A stretch of DNA of 64,000 nucleotides from Pyrenopolyporus hunteri (lineage: Eukaryota > Ascomycota > Sordariomycetes > Xylariales > Hypoxylaceae), in NCBI GenBank assembly GCA_902806595.1, contig CADCXC010000035.1:620001-684000 (forward strand). The letters run 5' to 3'. Each line of letters begins with the position of its first letter. Within the stretch, counting starts at the first letter, position 1. Shown in pieces: positions 1 through 11,676 of the stretch. Under the pieces are notes generated by a model that was not told the DNA's origin, made no database searches, and saw only the letters and a list, made by a program, of their open reading frames with translations. The translations under genes and the position numbers were made by a program.

Positions 1-2288
1 CATGCTGCGTGCTGCAGGTAGGCGAGATTAACTGGCGCTACGGTGTTATCGACTTCACGTGGCGTGGCCTCACAACGGATGCCCTCCGAAGCTCCCGCGG
101 CTAAAAATTCATCATTCGAATTATCGCCGTGTAGATTGTCGGTTGGACTTAAGGAATGCGTTAAGATGTGCTGTCAGAACTTGATTCAACTATTAATAGC
201 CGCGATGTGCCGTGATCAGCGCTGCTGCGAGCACGCAAAACCACTCCAGTCCCATTCTCTCGGTTGCGGGATGTGTTTGCTGATCCCTATTTACCAACCC
301 TACTGTTGATCCGCGGGAGCTAAACTTTGACGACAGAGATCCTGCAGGAACAGAGCCTAATCGGACCCAGCGAGGCAAGTCATGTAGAAAAGAAGATCGA
401 TCTGTTCGAGATCCCTCCGATTAATTGACGACCCTCAACTCCACACTATTCCCCAGGCCGCAGCCTTGCACTCGCAGCTCCAGCCCGATGCTTTAGAGAT
501 CAATTGTTCATGATCATTGAAGAATTAAGTGTCGCGCCGAGCTTCCTACGGTACTGTTGCAGCAGGTTTTACAACGCTGTCAGATTAGGTATAGCATAAA
601 CGCCATAAAACACAAACGCCGTATCTAGTTCTAATAAGTCTGACGGCATTATGCACTCAAACGGCCAGACACAGACACCAGTTGTGCAAGATAGAAAAAC
701 AAATATGATGGGTTTAGCTGATTCAGTTAGTGGTTAGAGATTAGTGGCTGCATAGAACAAACGGCATTGGTCCGGGCCATCCGGTACAACGATTTCAGTG
801 TGTAAATTTTATTAGGAGGTGGCTATGTATCGGCAATTAAGCAACTCAGAAACAGTAGGTGCGGAGAATAACCCGATAACCATGACTATAACCCATCATC
901 ACCCACAGCATGGAATACATACGTGAAACACATTCTTACATCAACATCCTCGACGCGTAACTCTTCTCACATCATCATCGAGAGCTCTCGTAAACTCTTC
1001 TACCGCACGGGTAGGTAAATAGAAGTTGGTGGGTAGCTAAAGGGCAAGTCGAACACAGCTCACGTATGTAGGTGAGCCACAGCGGGAATCCTGCCTCCGC
1101 CTCCTGCCCGAAAGAGCACAGCACGCCAGCCGTGCAAAATAAAAGGGCGAGCAGGATTCCCGAATGGCTGTTCCCCCTTTCATCTCACTGCCTACATATT
1201 TCTTACATACATACATACCTCTTGCTTAGGTACCTACTGTGGTTGTGTATGTTGTGAGTAAAGTGGCCGCCATGATTTTAAATATCGGCTGCGTTAGTTA
1301 AATAGGTAGGTAGTCGCTATGGTAGGTAGGCGACTATATCATTCGGGACCGAACAGAAGGACCAGAACGAATGTTTACGCCTACTTATAGTCGATTCCCA
1401 ACGATCCCCTAATATAACGCCCAATGTCTACATCATATGGATATTTGTGGTATGTATAGGATAGGTAGGATAGATTGTAGGCGCCAAGATGTAGCATACG
1501 TACGATATCAGTTACAATCTGACCTATTTACCTGCAAGCCACTAGGTAAGTAGATTGTAGGTATTCGCCTCCCCATGCTTCGCCATCCTTAGGTGCTCGG
1601 TAGCTACCTCTATTCCCGCAACCTGCAACAGCCAAAAAAGCCCTAGACCCAGGATAGAGCGTATAGATACCTTATAGGTAGATTCTCAGACCCAAGATCC
1701 GAGCCGCCGCCACAAGAAGAAAGACATCCCTTCTATGCCAGCTATTGGACTCTCGGGATATTAGTGGCGCTTACAGGGCGTTTCGCCGCGTACCTACCTA
1801 CCTGCACATTGCCCCCACCAGTATCACCACTATTACTATTATCACCACATCGAGGGATATATGTAAATAGGTTATTGATCTGCACAGCTCTAGAGTTGCC
1901 ATGTACCAGTATACGAAATACCTATCCATATATCGGTGAACCAGCAGTAATAAATCCAATTACCGCTAAACGCTAGGCTACCCCCTACGTACCTACACGT
2001 ATGTAGGCGCTATTAAGCCAAGTCCAAGTCCAAGTCCAAGTCCAAGTCATGCACTCGTACCTCGTTAGGTTAAGTTACGCCAGGTACGCCAATTCCACAG
2101 AACCTCGCCTCGGCCCTTAGCCATCGCGGGACCTTGAAATCCCGCTTCTATTCCCTGCCCCTTCTTCTTCCCGAGTCCTGTCCCGTCCCGTCTTGCCTTG
2201 CTTTGTCTTACCACGTAAACAATAGTAACACATACCATAGCCTAGACGATGGCCTAGACCAGCCACCACCACCACCATCACCATGCAC
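1..2288. other. Intergenic region with dispersed TAGG/TACC microsatellite
   Basis: No supportable gene. Open frames here are short and lack recognisable domains. The stretch is rich in copies of the tetranucleotide GGTA/TACC (near 1009-1035, 1299-1333, 1455-1470 and 1790-1802) and ends with a perfect hexanucleotide array at 2018-2047. It lies downstream of the VMS1 stop codon, so the right end should contain the VMS1 3' untranslated region. Confidence 0.6.
2018..2047. repeat. (CCAAGT)5 tandem repeat
   Basis: Five perfect copies of a 6-bp unit, read directly from the sequence, in the intergenic DNA 240 bp beyond the VMS1 stop codon. Probably a simple-sequence repeat without function. Confidence 0.9.
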
Positions 2289-4330
2289 CTACCCAGCCCG
2301 CATCCTACGCAACCTCTCCTCAGCCGCGCGCGCCCTACGCTCCCGCTCGAGCCTAACCCTCTGCTCGGGAGTCAAGCCGCGGGCCTCCTCCTCGCGCACC
2401 TCCTGAGCGGACTTCTTCGCGGCGGCGCTAAGCAGACTCTTCCCGCGAGTTTTCCCATTCGCCGAATCGGGGACCTGCGGCCCCTCGGTCCTAAGCCGCT
2501 GCTCCTCTACCTTCCGACGCTCCGCTTCCTTCCTCTCGGCCTCCTTGCGCTCGCGCTCGTTGCGCTGGTCGGCCTCCTCTTTCGTCAGGGCCGGCGGCAC
2601 GCGCGCGGCGTCCCAGTCCCACTTGCCTTCGCCGAGCTCGTCGCGCGCGACGCGGAACGCGTCTCTTGTGGCTCGGTCGCCGGCGAGCTCGAACGCCGTC
2701 TTGCCTTCCCCGTTTTTGACCGTCGGGTCTGCGCCCGCTTTTGTGAGGAGGCCGAGGACTATATGTGCGGAGTTCTGGTTCGCTGCTAGGTGTAAGGGGG
2801 TTGGTGCGTGGTAGTTCTGCGGCGAGTCGGTTGGTTGGAAGAGGAAGTCGGCGGATATGTTATTGCTCTTGAGGTATGATAGTAAAGCAGGCAGTTTGGA
2901 TCTTCGGACAAACGCCTGCAGCTGCGATGTATGCAGCAGCGCCGTCTCTTCCTCTTCCGACAACTTCGGCGCGACTGGTTTTACCGGTTTGGACGTCGCT
3001 TTTGTCGACGACTTCTCCTGCGCCCCTTCGATTTGAGAAGGGACGATCTCGCGAACTTTTAACCGTGTAAGCTCGATGAACGATCGCACAAGTTCGCTAT
3101 GTGTTGCTCTCCGCGTGCTGAATGGGAAACCTCGTATGCGCGGGTCGTTCGCCCGTAGGACTTGGCCGTCGTAGGGACCGAAGAGTGTTTTTCGGTTCAT
3201 AGAGCCCGTCGCCCGAATGAACAGTAACTCTGAGGTATCAAGGAGGCCCTTCCAATCCTGCAGAAGTAGCCGGACCTCATCGGTCAGTGCCTGCTCGTTA
3301 TACCGACGTATGCTTGACCCGGCCGAATGCGCATTGCCTTTAGCGTTATCGTTTGCCGATTGCGATCCACCTTGCTTTCTCCTGGTGGTGTATCTGTGAA
3401 ACGTCTTATGTGCTAGTATAGTTGCGTCTTTATTCATGGGCCCTACCGATCCGTGCTTCGTCCGTAGCGGCACCAATGACACTACCATGGCAGCGAAGTG
3501 GCCGCCCCCGATCATGCAGAGGAAAATATGGGGTCCTTTGTATACCGAGGGGGCGAAACTGCCATCAGGTCCTGGCTTCGGCACGGCTACCGGCTCGAGT
3601 TGCTTCTTCTTGATTGTCTCGACGATCGTGCTCTCGTCGTTAGATTCTGCCGGCGTGAAAATGGCACGGTAGATACCAAAATAGGTATTCTGAGGTAGTA
3701 GGGTCGAGCTGAACCATAGAAGCGGCTGGGCGCCGCCACCCCTCTGTTTCTTTCTCGAATATCCGCCGCCATCCTCTTGGTTATCAGTCGAATAATTATA
3801 ACTCTTCTCATCAGCCAGCGTAGCCTGTTTTTTCAATAGCGCCGCAAGAAGGTTGTTCTCCTTGTCACCGTCGCCTTCGTTCTCCTCAGAATCATCTGAT
3901 TCAGAGCCAGATATGCTCTCGTTGAGGTCCACGATCAGCTCCTCGAATTCGGCCTCGGAAACGGGGCTCCTCCCAAGTAGCTTCTGTTTCAAATTGTAGT
4001 GGTGTAGGTCTGATTTTAGGTGGCTGCGCTGATCTTGCACATTGGTAAACGGGAGGCCGCATAGCGAGCATGAGTGCGAGCCTGTTACAGCCAACGAGCT
4101 GTCAGGCGGCGAATCTTGTTCCGTGGCCGTGTCTTGCGGTTCGACGGCGGCGTCTCGTTTTAGGGAGAGGCTACTGAGGACCTCTTCAGGCAGATCGTAG
4201 ACTATTATTGGTAGTAGGTATCGAGTTAGAAGGTATACTATCATAGCATTTATTTCACGGCGTTGGATGGGCAGAATATGAACCCACCATAGAGCGGCCT
4301 TCGTAACAGGTCGTTTGTCTCTTGGTCCAT
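2289..4330 (-). CDS. VMS1: Vms1/ANKZF1-type ribosome-associated peptidyl-tRNA hydrolase
   Basis: Two exons, 4330-4288 and 4201-2289, with an 86-nt intron (4287-4202) containing a CTAAC branch site; 651 aa. Splicing gives an N-terminus reading DLLRRPLY then VYDLPEEVL. A later start at 4244 would lose this, which is why the upstream start is preferred. Order of parts: C2H2 finger (Cys59, Cys62, His75, His81), acidic linker (about 115-130), VLRF1 release-factor-like domain (about 236-361) with a GGSQ motif ending at Gln295, ankyrin repeat (about 479-526), a charged coiled coil, and a C-terminal VCP-interacting helix (RARAAEERLRR). Known role of the family: it cleaves the peptidyl-tRNA ester on stalled 60S subunits in ribosome quality control, binds Cdc48 and protects mitochondria from CAT-tailed chains. 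The gene is divergent from the gene at 5500. The identification is firm; the exact N-terminus is slightly less so. Confidence 0.93.
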
Positions 4331-5499
4331 GGTTGCGACTCCGACCAGGCGTAGTACTTCTCGAAAATCTAAGGATGTTGAGACAAAGGGGAAAGGGCGG
4401 GAGGGCGGATCGCGGAGTAGGAGGAATTATAAAGAAAAGGGAGTATAATTGGTATTGATGATGCTGTTGCAAAGGCTCGGAACGCAACTCTCTGCGGCCC
4501 CGGGACGTTATAAGGTTAGGTACAATACAATACTTTTTCGCAGGTCTCTGTCGCACTTCTTATCGTTCACTTATGACGAAAGTGGGATGAGTTAAGCACG
4601 GCTTGGCGGGGTAGCTTGTTGCTAAGGGGTACTTGATCTTGCATAGGGGGACCACCAGAGTCGTAGGTATACTCTTAACATCCCATATACTCATTATCGG
4701 GGGTACCTAGGGTACATGCATCTAATCTCAACCTAGCGCAAGTTGTGAGTCAACCGGCCAAACCATAAGACTTTCAAAATCATCTTCACAATCATCTTCA
4801 CTTGTAAGAACATCGTTATGAGTGTAAAGACTCCAATACTCCTAGGCACTTCGCATTACACAGCCTCTCTCTGAGTAATGCCGGTGGAAACGCCGCTTTG
4901 CTAAGGCTAGGGTTAGGTTCTCGCCTTTGAAAAGAAATGAGACTGGTCAGATAACCTCGAATTAGTTGATCCCTACCTTGTAGCGATGTTCGCCTCTATT
5001 GAAGACAAACCCTACTAGAACTAAGGTATTCACCGATCGCTTTGTCTCTGGCATCACGACCGTACACATGATGAACGGACAAGGGCTGGTAGGTTTAGAG
5101 GTATATTTAATAGTTTAACCTAGCTGTCTCATAACACCCATTGCGTCACCGAAGCCGCTTCTTTTGTTGATTATACAAAGACACGATAGGATTTTCGGAA
5201 CAGCAAGCTCTTTAGAAAAGAAGGACGTTGTTTTGATCTTGCTTCAGAACACAATGCCACTGAACAATAGCATTCAAGTCCCACGCACTTCTCTACAAAT
5301 ACACCCGGGCGTCCGTCGTCGGCTCCTTTCAGTCTGTTTCTCTTAAGAAAACCCATCGACTAAGTTGATTCACTCGCATAGGAAGAAGATTCGTTCATAT
5401 CATCTTTTCTTCCTGGATACCTGACCGCGTAGTAACACATCGCTTATACCGCCACCGTATTACGCCGTTGGCATCTAGGTAAGTCTACCCCGATTCACC
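4331..5499. promoter_or_regulatory. Shared upstream region between VMS1 and the gene at 5500
   Basis: A 1.17-kb gap between two divergent start codons, so it must hold both promoters. No gene is supported in it. The DNA is AT-richer than the flanking exons. I see a short direct repeat of CATCTTCAC near 4780-4801 but no clear TATA box or known operator. Confidence 0.5.
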
Positions 5500-7020
5500 A
5501 TGCCGTGCGACTGTAAACGCCATACGTTTCGCTATGCTTGCCGCCATAAGGAGAGAGAGTTCTATAGGTGCTGGCGGTATAGCCTGAAGAAAAGATTCTT
5601 CTGCGTAAGCCCTCTCGTCTCGAATTGCAGCCCCGTCTACAGCAAGACCAGGCTTGGGCGAGTGTGTAATGAGTGCTTTGATCACTTTGTTAAGGAATTC
5701 GGCCACAGCGCCGCTTACCAAGTAAGTCAGAAATTCCTCGAGTTTAAGGAGCGTAGTGGCCTCTCTGGCCAGGCTGTCGATCCTAGAATAGTCCCACGCG
5801 ACGCTTACATTCACCCGACCGAGCTGGCTCGATTAGGTGGCGCCGTTCGGAGCAGCCAGCCGTTCCGGCCGAAAAGCCCGATGGACGCGAGCCGCCTCGC
5901 GTTCCCTCATGACGATATCCAACCGGAGCATTTCGAAGCCCTATCGCGGCCCGAGTTCGAGATCCCCCGGAAGCCTATACCTACTCGCCAAGCTGGGCCG
6001 ACGAGAGTCCATCACCCGGTCCGGGAACACGGGACCAACGAGCCCATCGACCTCTCGGATCTAGTCGACGACGACAGCGACGACGACTACTATAGTCGCG
6101 GTAGGTCGGCTAACCGCAAGCCTATCCAGCCACTTCCCATTCCTTCAATTGGGCCTTCCAGCACGGTAAAACGAGAGCCTTCCGAGTCCTCTCTCGTCGA
6201 GCGGATTACTAAGGTGGCCGAGAAGACCGAGATCAAGGGCTACCCTAACCTAGACAAGGAGCTGCCTAGCGTTCCGAAGCTCGGGAAAGCGCCCAAAGTC
6301 CCCGCCTGGCGTGTGGACGTGAACAATGTGAACGCGGCCCATCCCGTGTTCGGCCTGGGCGTAGAACAGCGAGCCAAGAGCTGCGACCCGGTCCTCGGCT
6401 CGCGCGGGGGAGATCTCTCGGCGCCTCGCACCGCGCCGGCGAGGTTCGTGCGGGGTGTGCACTCTACAGAGACGCTATCGGCGGCAGCGCGCTCGCGTAC
6501 CCCTTCGCAGGATATCGTTCCTGGTATGTAACTCTTAAACCCCAACATAAGCATTCGCTTTCCCAAGCCATCGTAGGCTGGCCTTAAGAACCAATGGGAG
6601 GTCATTGCAACCGCTGATCGACTAGACTACGTCCCCCTAACCTGCTGCACAACACATATCTACCCCCTCCCCACCCTCCCACCACCACCACCACCACCAC
6701 CACCCCCACAAAGAGCTACTAACCCACCTCCCCCTACAGTCCCACCACGCCGCCACGCCGGCGTCCGCGCGCCCGCCAGCGCGCGGCTGTACCACGAGCA
6801 CGGGATCCCGTCGGTCGCGTACCTGGAGGAGAAGGAGCTGGAGGAGCAGCACGAGCGGCCGTCGCCGCTGATGCTGGTCTCCGTCAGCACGCCGTCGCCG
6901 GCCTTCTCGTGCGCCGTGCAGTCGTGCTTCTGCGAGCCCGAGGACAAGGACGACATGGTGTGCCCGAGCTGCCGCGAACGCAGGCGGCTGGAGCGCGAGT
7001 TGCAGATGGAGTGGATTTGA
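5500..7020 (+). CDS. Uncharacterised protein with Cys-rich ends
   Basis: Two exons, 5500-6523 and 6740-7020, joined across a 216-nt intron (6524-6739, GTATGT...CTACAG); 434 aa. I do not recognise the family. The first 65 residues contain eight Cys and several His (starting MPCDCKRHTFRYACRHK), and the last 35 residues contain CxC and CxxC pairs (SCFCEP, CPSC) followed by a basic-acidic helix (RERRRLERELQMEWI). This suggests zinc binding at both ends, although that is inference. The middle is hydrophilic and probably disordered, with an acidic patch (DDDSDDDYY, about 191-199). There is no signal peptide or membrane segment. Without splicing the frame stops at 6531 and the C-terminal Cys cluster is lost, which supports the intron. 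It is divergent from VMS1 and its 3' end faces the 3' end of RRP40. Confidence 0.8.
6674..6703. repeat. CCA-rich run inside an intron
   Basis: A run of about eight CCA units within the intron of the gene at 5500, continuing into the pyrimidine-rich tract before the 3' splice site. It accounts for a Gly/Trp-rich open frame on the opposite strand that is not a gene. Confidence 0.7.
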
Positions 7021-7714
7021 TAGCGTCTTGACGGGGTCCGAGCTGATCTGATCTGATCTGATCTGATAAGGGGAAAGGTAGGTGTGTGTGTGAGAGGGAC
7101 TTTAGTTGCACTGCTGGTGGATGCGGCTTTTTGCCTTGTCCAATTTTTGCGCTCTTTGAGGCGTCCCGTGGCTTTGGGGGTGCGAGGTAGGTATTCTTGT
7201 TGCCTCCATCCATTGGCTTCATTCGGTATCGAGCCTTGGTAAGGGGATCATGCTGAATTTAGTCAAGGGGTGGGGTCTTGGATCTTGCCGTACTGTGGTT
7301 CGTAGCGAGGTAGGTCTAGAATCGAGTTCGTAGCCTACGTAATCAAGTTATAATTCGCGGAGCACCATTAGGCGCGTTAATTAGGACTCTTCGTTTCGAT
7401 TGTTGTTCGTCTGCTATTTTGAGTGAATCTGTGAGAAGATATATGTGTTCGAGTTGCTCTTCCCAATAAGGTGTACAGATATTTAAAAGCTTGTTGCTTT
7501 ATTAGTTAAAGTATTAGGTCGTGGGAGGGCAAAAAGTGTGAACATACCATTAAATAATTTTAGGGATACTGGGCCATAAACTCTACTAAATAACCAACAG
7601 AATCTTTCGGAGTGTTCGGAGCGCGAATGTGGAATCCAACCAAAAGAACTCGGGTATCATTGAAGTATTAAGAAAAGCAGCCCTAACCTATGTTCAAGCT
7701 GCTCGAGAACCAAC
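7021..7714. other. Intergenic, convergent 3' flanks
   Basis: Between the stop codons of the gene at 5500 (+) and RRP40 (-), so both 3' untranslated regions lie here. Contains five copies of CTGAT at 7043-7067. No coding region is seen. Confidence 0.6.
7043..7067. repeat. (CTGAT)5 tandem repeat
   Basis: Five perfect 5-bp units, 22 bp after the stop codon of the gene at 5500, hence probably in its 3' untranslated region. Confidence 0.9.
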
Positions 7715-8519
7715 CTAACTCATCTCCTTAATCAACTTCCGCACTAGCTTCTTCTGCTGCTCGACCCCGAGGCTCTTCTCATCTGTCTCCTTCACCGCCC
7801 TCCCGACCGCTAGCACGGTCTTAGTTTTGTCGCTGTTGACCCATATCTTCCCATTCCTACCAACCGCAGTCTCAAACGCTAGGCCCGCGGACCCGAGCTC
7901 CTCGAGGACAACAACCTTGCCCTCCTCGGCGGACTTGCGCATCAGAAGCCGCCTCGCCATGCCCAAGGAGATGTCAAACAGCATGCCGCCGTTCAACGGA
8001 CCCAGGCCGTCCGCCTTCCCCGTGCTCGGCGACACGCACTCGAGCTCCGGGTCCATGTGGCGGTTTGCAAGGCAGACCCTCGCGTAGACCGGGGCGCCGG
8101 GGCTTAAGTTGGGCCGCGTCTTCTTGGTCGCCATCTCGAACGCGAGCTGCGGCAGCACGGCGTTGGAGGTATAGCTCGACAGCATGACGTAGAAGTAGTC
8201 AGTGGCCGAGTGGTGGACGGTTCCGATGACCAGGTCACCGACCGTCGGCATGTACTGCCGAGGTTTTTAGTATACGGGCTCTAAAAATGAGGTAGGCTGG
8301 TCAGGGGCTTACTCGTCCTCCGTTGTACTCAACCCATATCGAGTTCTTCTTGCGGTCTGTGATGAGCTGGCCGGCGACGGTGGGCACTAGTTCGTTTGGA
8401 GGAATGTGCCGAAGACCGGGGCCGAGCCGTAATGCTCGTTTGGGATGTGACGGGATTACGGAGGGATCTAATCGGTCGCCTGGGAGGACGAATATCCTCT
8501 CACTCTGATCGACAGCCAT
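7715..8519 (-). CDS. RRP40: RNA exosome cap subunit Rrp40
   Basis: Two exons, 8519-8313 and 8254-7715, with a 58-nt intron (8312-8255, GTAAGC...GGCAG, internal ACTAAAA); 248 aa, close to the family's usual size. The join produces the sequence NGGRYMPTVGD, typical of Rrp40. An N-terminal domain (1-65) starts from FVLPGDRLDP. The S1 RNA-binding domain follows (about 70-150, GDLVIGTV). The C-terminal KH domain carries the Rrp40-type GxNG loop (VGRNGKIWVN). Rrp40/EXOSC3 is one of three cap proteins that thread RNA into the nuclear and cytoplasmic 3'-5' exosome for rRNA processing and RNA decay. The start codon lies 399 bp from the divergent SSZ1 start codon, so promoter elements are probably shared. 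Confidence 0.94.
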
Positions 8520-8918
8520 CTTGAATATATGGTGTTTGTAGTGTGAATGTCTTGAAAATTTAGTGGCTGAGCTTTAAGGATATGAGCAGCTTGCTCCTAG
8601 CTATGCTTGTGGCTGGTGCAAACGCTATGGAGGGGCAATCGTGGCTAGTGCTTATTCACAATATAGAATTGGTTGGCATATGTGGGGGTATGGGAGTAAG
8701 GCGGGCAGGGGACCGTTGCTGCCATGAACCTTATAATTTTTTTTTTTTTCTTTTTCTCGTCTAAGAACAAAATTTTGGCCAGTCGCCGAACTTGATACCA
8801 TTCTATATTCCCCCCACCTCGAATATATTTCACTTGGGCTCTATTAGGTCTCTCTTCTCAGCGTTGAGTTTTTCAGCAAATAAATCCGGCACTTACAGAC
8901 CCAGGGAAGATTGCACCC
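8520..8918. promoter_or_regulatory. Bidirectional promoter region, RRP40 / SSZ1
   Basis: Only 399 bp separate the two divergent start codons, so the core promoters and both 5' untranslated regions must fit here. A T-rich run lies around 8739-8757. Short ORFs across it have no family features. Co-regulation of the two genes is inferred from spacing alone. Confidence 0.6.
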
Positions 8919-10741
8919 ATGACCGAGAAGGCAGCCAGCCAACTCGGCGTTTCGCCGAGTGATCGATGTGCCATTGGCATATCCTTTGGCAATTCGTACA
9001 GCTCTATTGCCTGCACAACTGACGACAGTCCCGTAGTAATTGCGAACGAAGACGGAGGTAGGTGACTTAGCCTCTAGATTTGCAACAACTCACTTACTGA
9101 TTCCGTAATAGACCGACAGATCCCCACCATCTTATCCTACGTCGATGGAGAAGAATACACCGGAAACCAGGCAAAGGCCCTGTTGATCCGAAACCCAAAG
9201 AACACAGTCATTTCCTTTAAGGATTTCCTTGGCCAAGAGTACGTGTTCCTGGCGATCTTTGCTATCTACTCAGCACTCACACTTGCAACAGGTTCAAGTC
9301 TATCGACCCTACTCATTGCCACGCCGCTGCCCATCCCCAGGATGTCAACGGAATAGTTTCGTTTACCATACAAGACAAGGCAGAAGGCGAGCCGTCCACC
9401 CTCTCCGTAAAGGAAGTCTCTACCCGATATCTACGCCGCCTCGTACAATCTGCTTCGGACTACTTGGGAAAGAAGGTTACCTCTGCAGTAATAACGGTCC
9501 CTACAAACTTCTCGGAAGCCCAGAGGGAAGCTTTGATCCAGTCTGCAAACGATGCCGAGCTGGAGGTGCTCCAATTGATCAACGAGCCCATTGCTTCGGT
9601 TCTCGCCTACGATGCAAGGCCCGAAGCCAATTTAGAAGACAAGATGATCGTGGTGGCTGACCTCGGTGGTACCCGCTCGGATGTCGCTGTGGTAGCATCA
9701 AGAGGTGGCTTATACACAATTCTTGCGACGGCTCACGACTACGAGTTTTCCGGCGTGCATCTGGATAATGTGCTTATGGACCATTTTGCGAAGGAGTTTA
9801 TGAAGAAGAACCCTAACGTCGACCCTCGAGGGAACGCGAGGAGCCTAGCGAAGCTCAAGGCCGAATCCGAGGCTGCCAAGAAAGCTCTCAGCATTGGTAC
9901 CAACGCCAGCTTCAGCGTCGAGAGCTTGGCGGACGGCATCGATTTCCAGACAACTATTAACAGGCTGAGATACGAGACGATCGCGCGGAAGGTATTTGAA
10001 GGCTTTAACCGCTTGGTCGAGGGTGTCATAAAGAAGGCCGGGTTAGATGTGCTCGATATCGACGAGGTGATCCTGTCTGGCGGTACATCCCACACGCCCA
10101 GGATCGCACACAATTTCCGCGCGATATTCCCGGAAACCACAACGATCCAGGCTCCCGCAACGAGCGCTACTGCTATCAACCCCTCAGAGCTTCAAGCCCG
10201 CGGCGCTGCCCTTCAGGCTTCTTTAATCCAAGAATATGAATCGGATGATATTGAGCAGTCGACGCACCCTGCGGTCACGACGGTCAAGCACATTACTAAT
10301 GCAATTGGCGTTATCTCATTATCCAATGAAGGCGAGGAGATTTTCACACCAATCATCGCACCGGAGACCGCCGTGCCGGCCCGCCGTACAGTTCACATTG
10401 CGGCTCCCGAGAACGGAGGCGACGTGCTGGTAAAGGTGGTCGAGGGTAATACTCACATCAAGGTGACGAAGCCCGAACCGAAGCCGAAGGAAAACGGCAA
10501 GAAGGAAGATGAAGACGAAGACGAAGACGACAGCGACTTCGACTCCGAAGAGGAGGAAGAGGAGCACCGAGAAAAGGTGTGGAAGATCGGCAGCACCCTA
10601 GCCGAGGCGGCCATCCGCGGCGTAAAGAAGGGCGGCAAGGTCGAGGTCACGATCAACGTCATGGGCGACCTCTCAGTCACCATCACGACGAGAGAAGTCG
10701 GCGGCAAAGGCGGCGTCAGGGGCACCCTGAAGGCTCCGTGA
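8919..10741 (+). CDS. SSZ1: Ribosome-associated complex Hsp70 Ssz1
   Basis: Three exons, 8919-9057, 9112-9238 and 9292-10741, with introns of 54 and 53 nt; 571 aa. The N-terminal nucleotide-binding domain shows the Hsp70 phosphate-1 region in degenerate form (AIGISFGNSYSSIA), the ITVPTNFSEAQREA stretch, INEPIASVLAYD, a degenerate phosphate-2 loop (VVADLGGTRSDVAVV) and ILSGGTSHTPRI. These non-canonical loops are typical of Ssz1, which binds ATP without needing hydrolysis. The substrate-binding part is short, with an acidic insert (about 447-464) and the family ending VTINVMGDLSVTI. Ssz1 pairs with the J-protein zuotin as the RAC complex at the ribosome exit tunnel and stimulates Ssb during nascent-chain folding. 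It is divergent from RRP40. The identification rests on the order of motifs and the shortened C-terminus; an ordinary Hsp70 would be about 640 aa. Confidence 0.93.
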
Positions 10742-11676
10742 AATAAGACGCACCCCTACCTACCTACCTAAACAATGGTATGGTAGCTGCTCTTTGACGT
10801 CTCGGCATCGGCCCAGTCTAGTCTAGTATAGTTTATAAGGAGAGGAGGGGAGGGGAGGTGTCGCCATAACTCGCTCGGTAAGGGGGTCGGCTGGCACTAT
10901 CGATTCGATAGGCAGAATAGGCGCAGGCTTTAGGCTTAGGGAATAGACAGTGGAACAGAGGCATCTGCGCTACATACACTACATTACATGGGACCTATAC
11001 GCATTTACGCTACGCAAACTTACGCATTCACGTATTAATCTGATCATGTTGAGATTAGGGTTCCGTCTCGTCTCGTCTTGTCTCGTTTCGTTTCGTTTCG
11101 TCTGGTCTGTCTTCTCTTTGCAAGGGTCCCGCGTAGTCGAACTCTAAAGCGATGGTTCTTTACCTTTTAATAGCTTAACTCTGTTGTACACCGTATAGAG
11201 TTGGGTGGGTGGTACAAAAGATGCCTTTACCTATGTATAACACCATTCGCATTCTTATTTCCGTCCCGGCCTCTCTATCTATATTCACATGCGCATCCAA
11301 CTTGGCAAAGCCAGAATCGCTATCGCTATGTATTGTTATTGGTATTAGCGGTATTAAGTATTCCCATTCTATACCCACCTCCATTTCTCCCGCTATCAGT
11401 AGGTATTTACTAGAAACAAGTAGCTACCAGGTAAGTAGGTAGCTACATACATATAGGTATTTATATATATATATACCCAAGCATAAGAGACCTAGGTAGG
11501 TAAGCAAGTAGGTGCCTTAAGTGCCTAGGCGTCAAGGCACCCACCCACCCAACGCGGCGCAACGCTACACAACACGACGCATGGATGGAACTCGGCACGC
11601 ACGGCATCATTCCTCCTCCCCTGCGTCAGAGCCTGAGCCCGAGCCTCCAACCCCCCTTCATATATGTATATGCACC
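10742..11676. other. Intergenic, convergent 3' flanks with simple repeats
   Basis: Lies between the stop codons of SSZ1 (+) and the NT-C2 gene (-). It contains ACCTACCTACCT at about 10757-10770, a degenerate 5-bp T(C/T)TCG array at 11066-11100, a TATATA run near 11461-11474, and TAGGTAGG motifs around 11430-11515. No gene is supported. Confidence 0.6.
11066..11100. repeat. Seven-copy T(C/T)TCG pentanucleotide repeat
   Basis: Seven 5-bp units, TCTCG or TTTCG with one TCTTG variant, read directly from the sequence. Intergenic simple repeat. Confidence 0.85.

Noticed and set aside
6637..7222. Minus-strand Gly/Trp-rich frames near the gene at 5500
   Set aside because: The composition arises from the intronic CCA run and the GC-rich exon 2. 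The plus strand has the better splice-supported frame.
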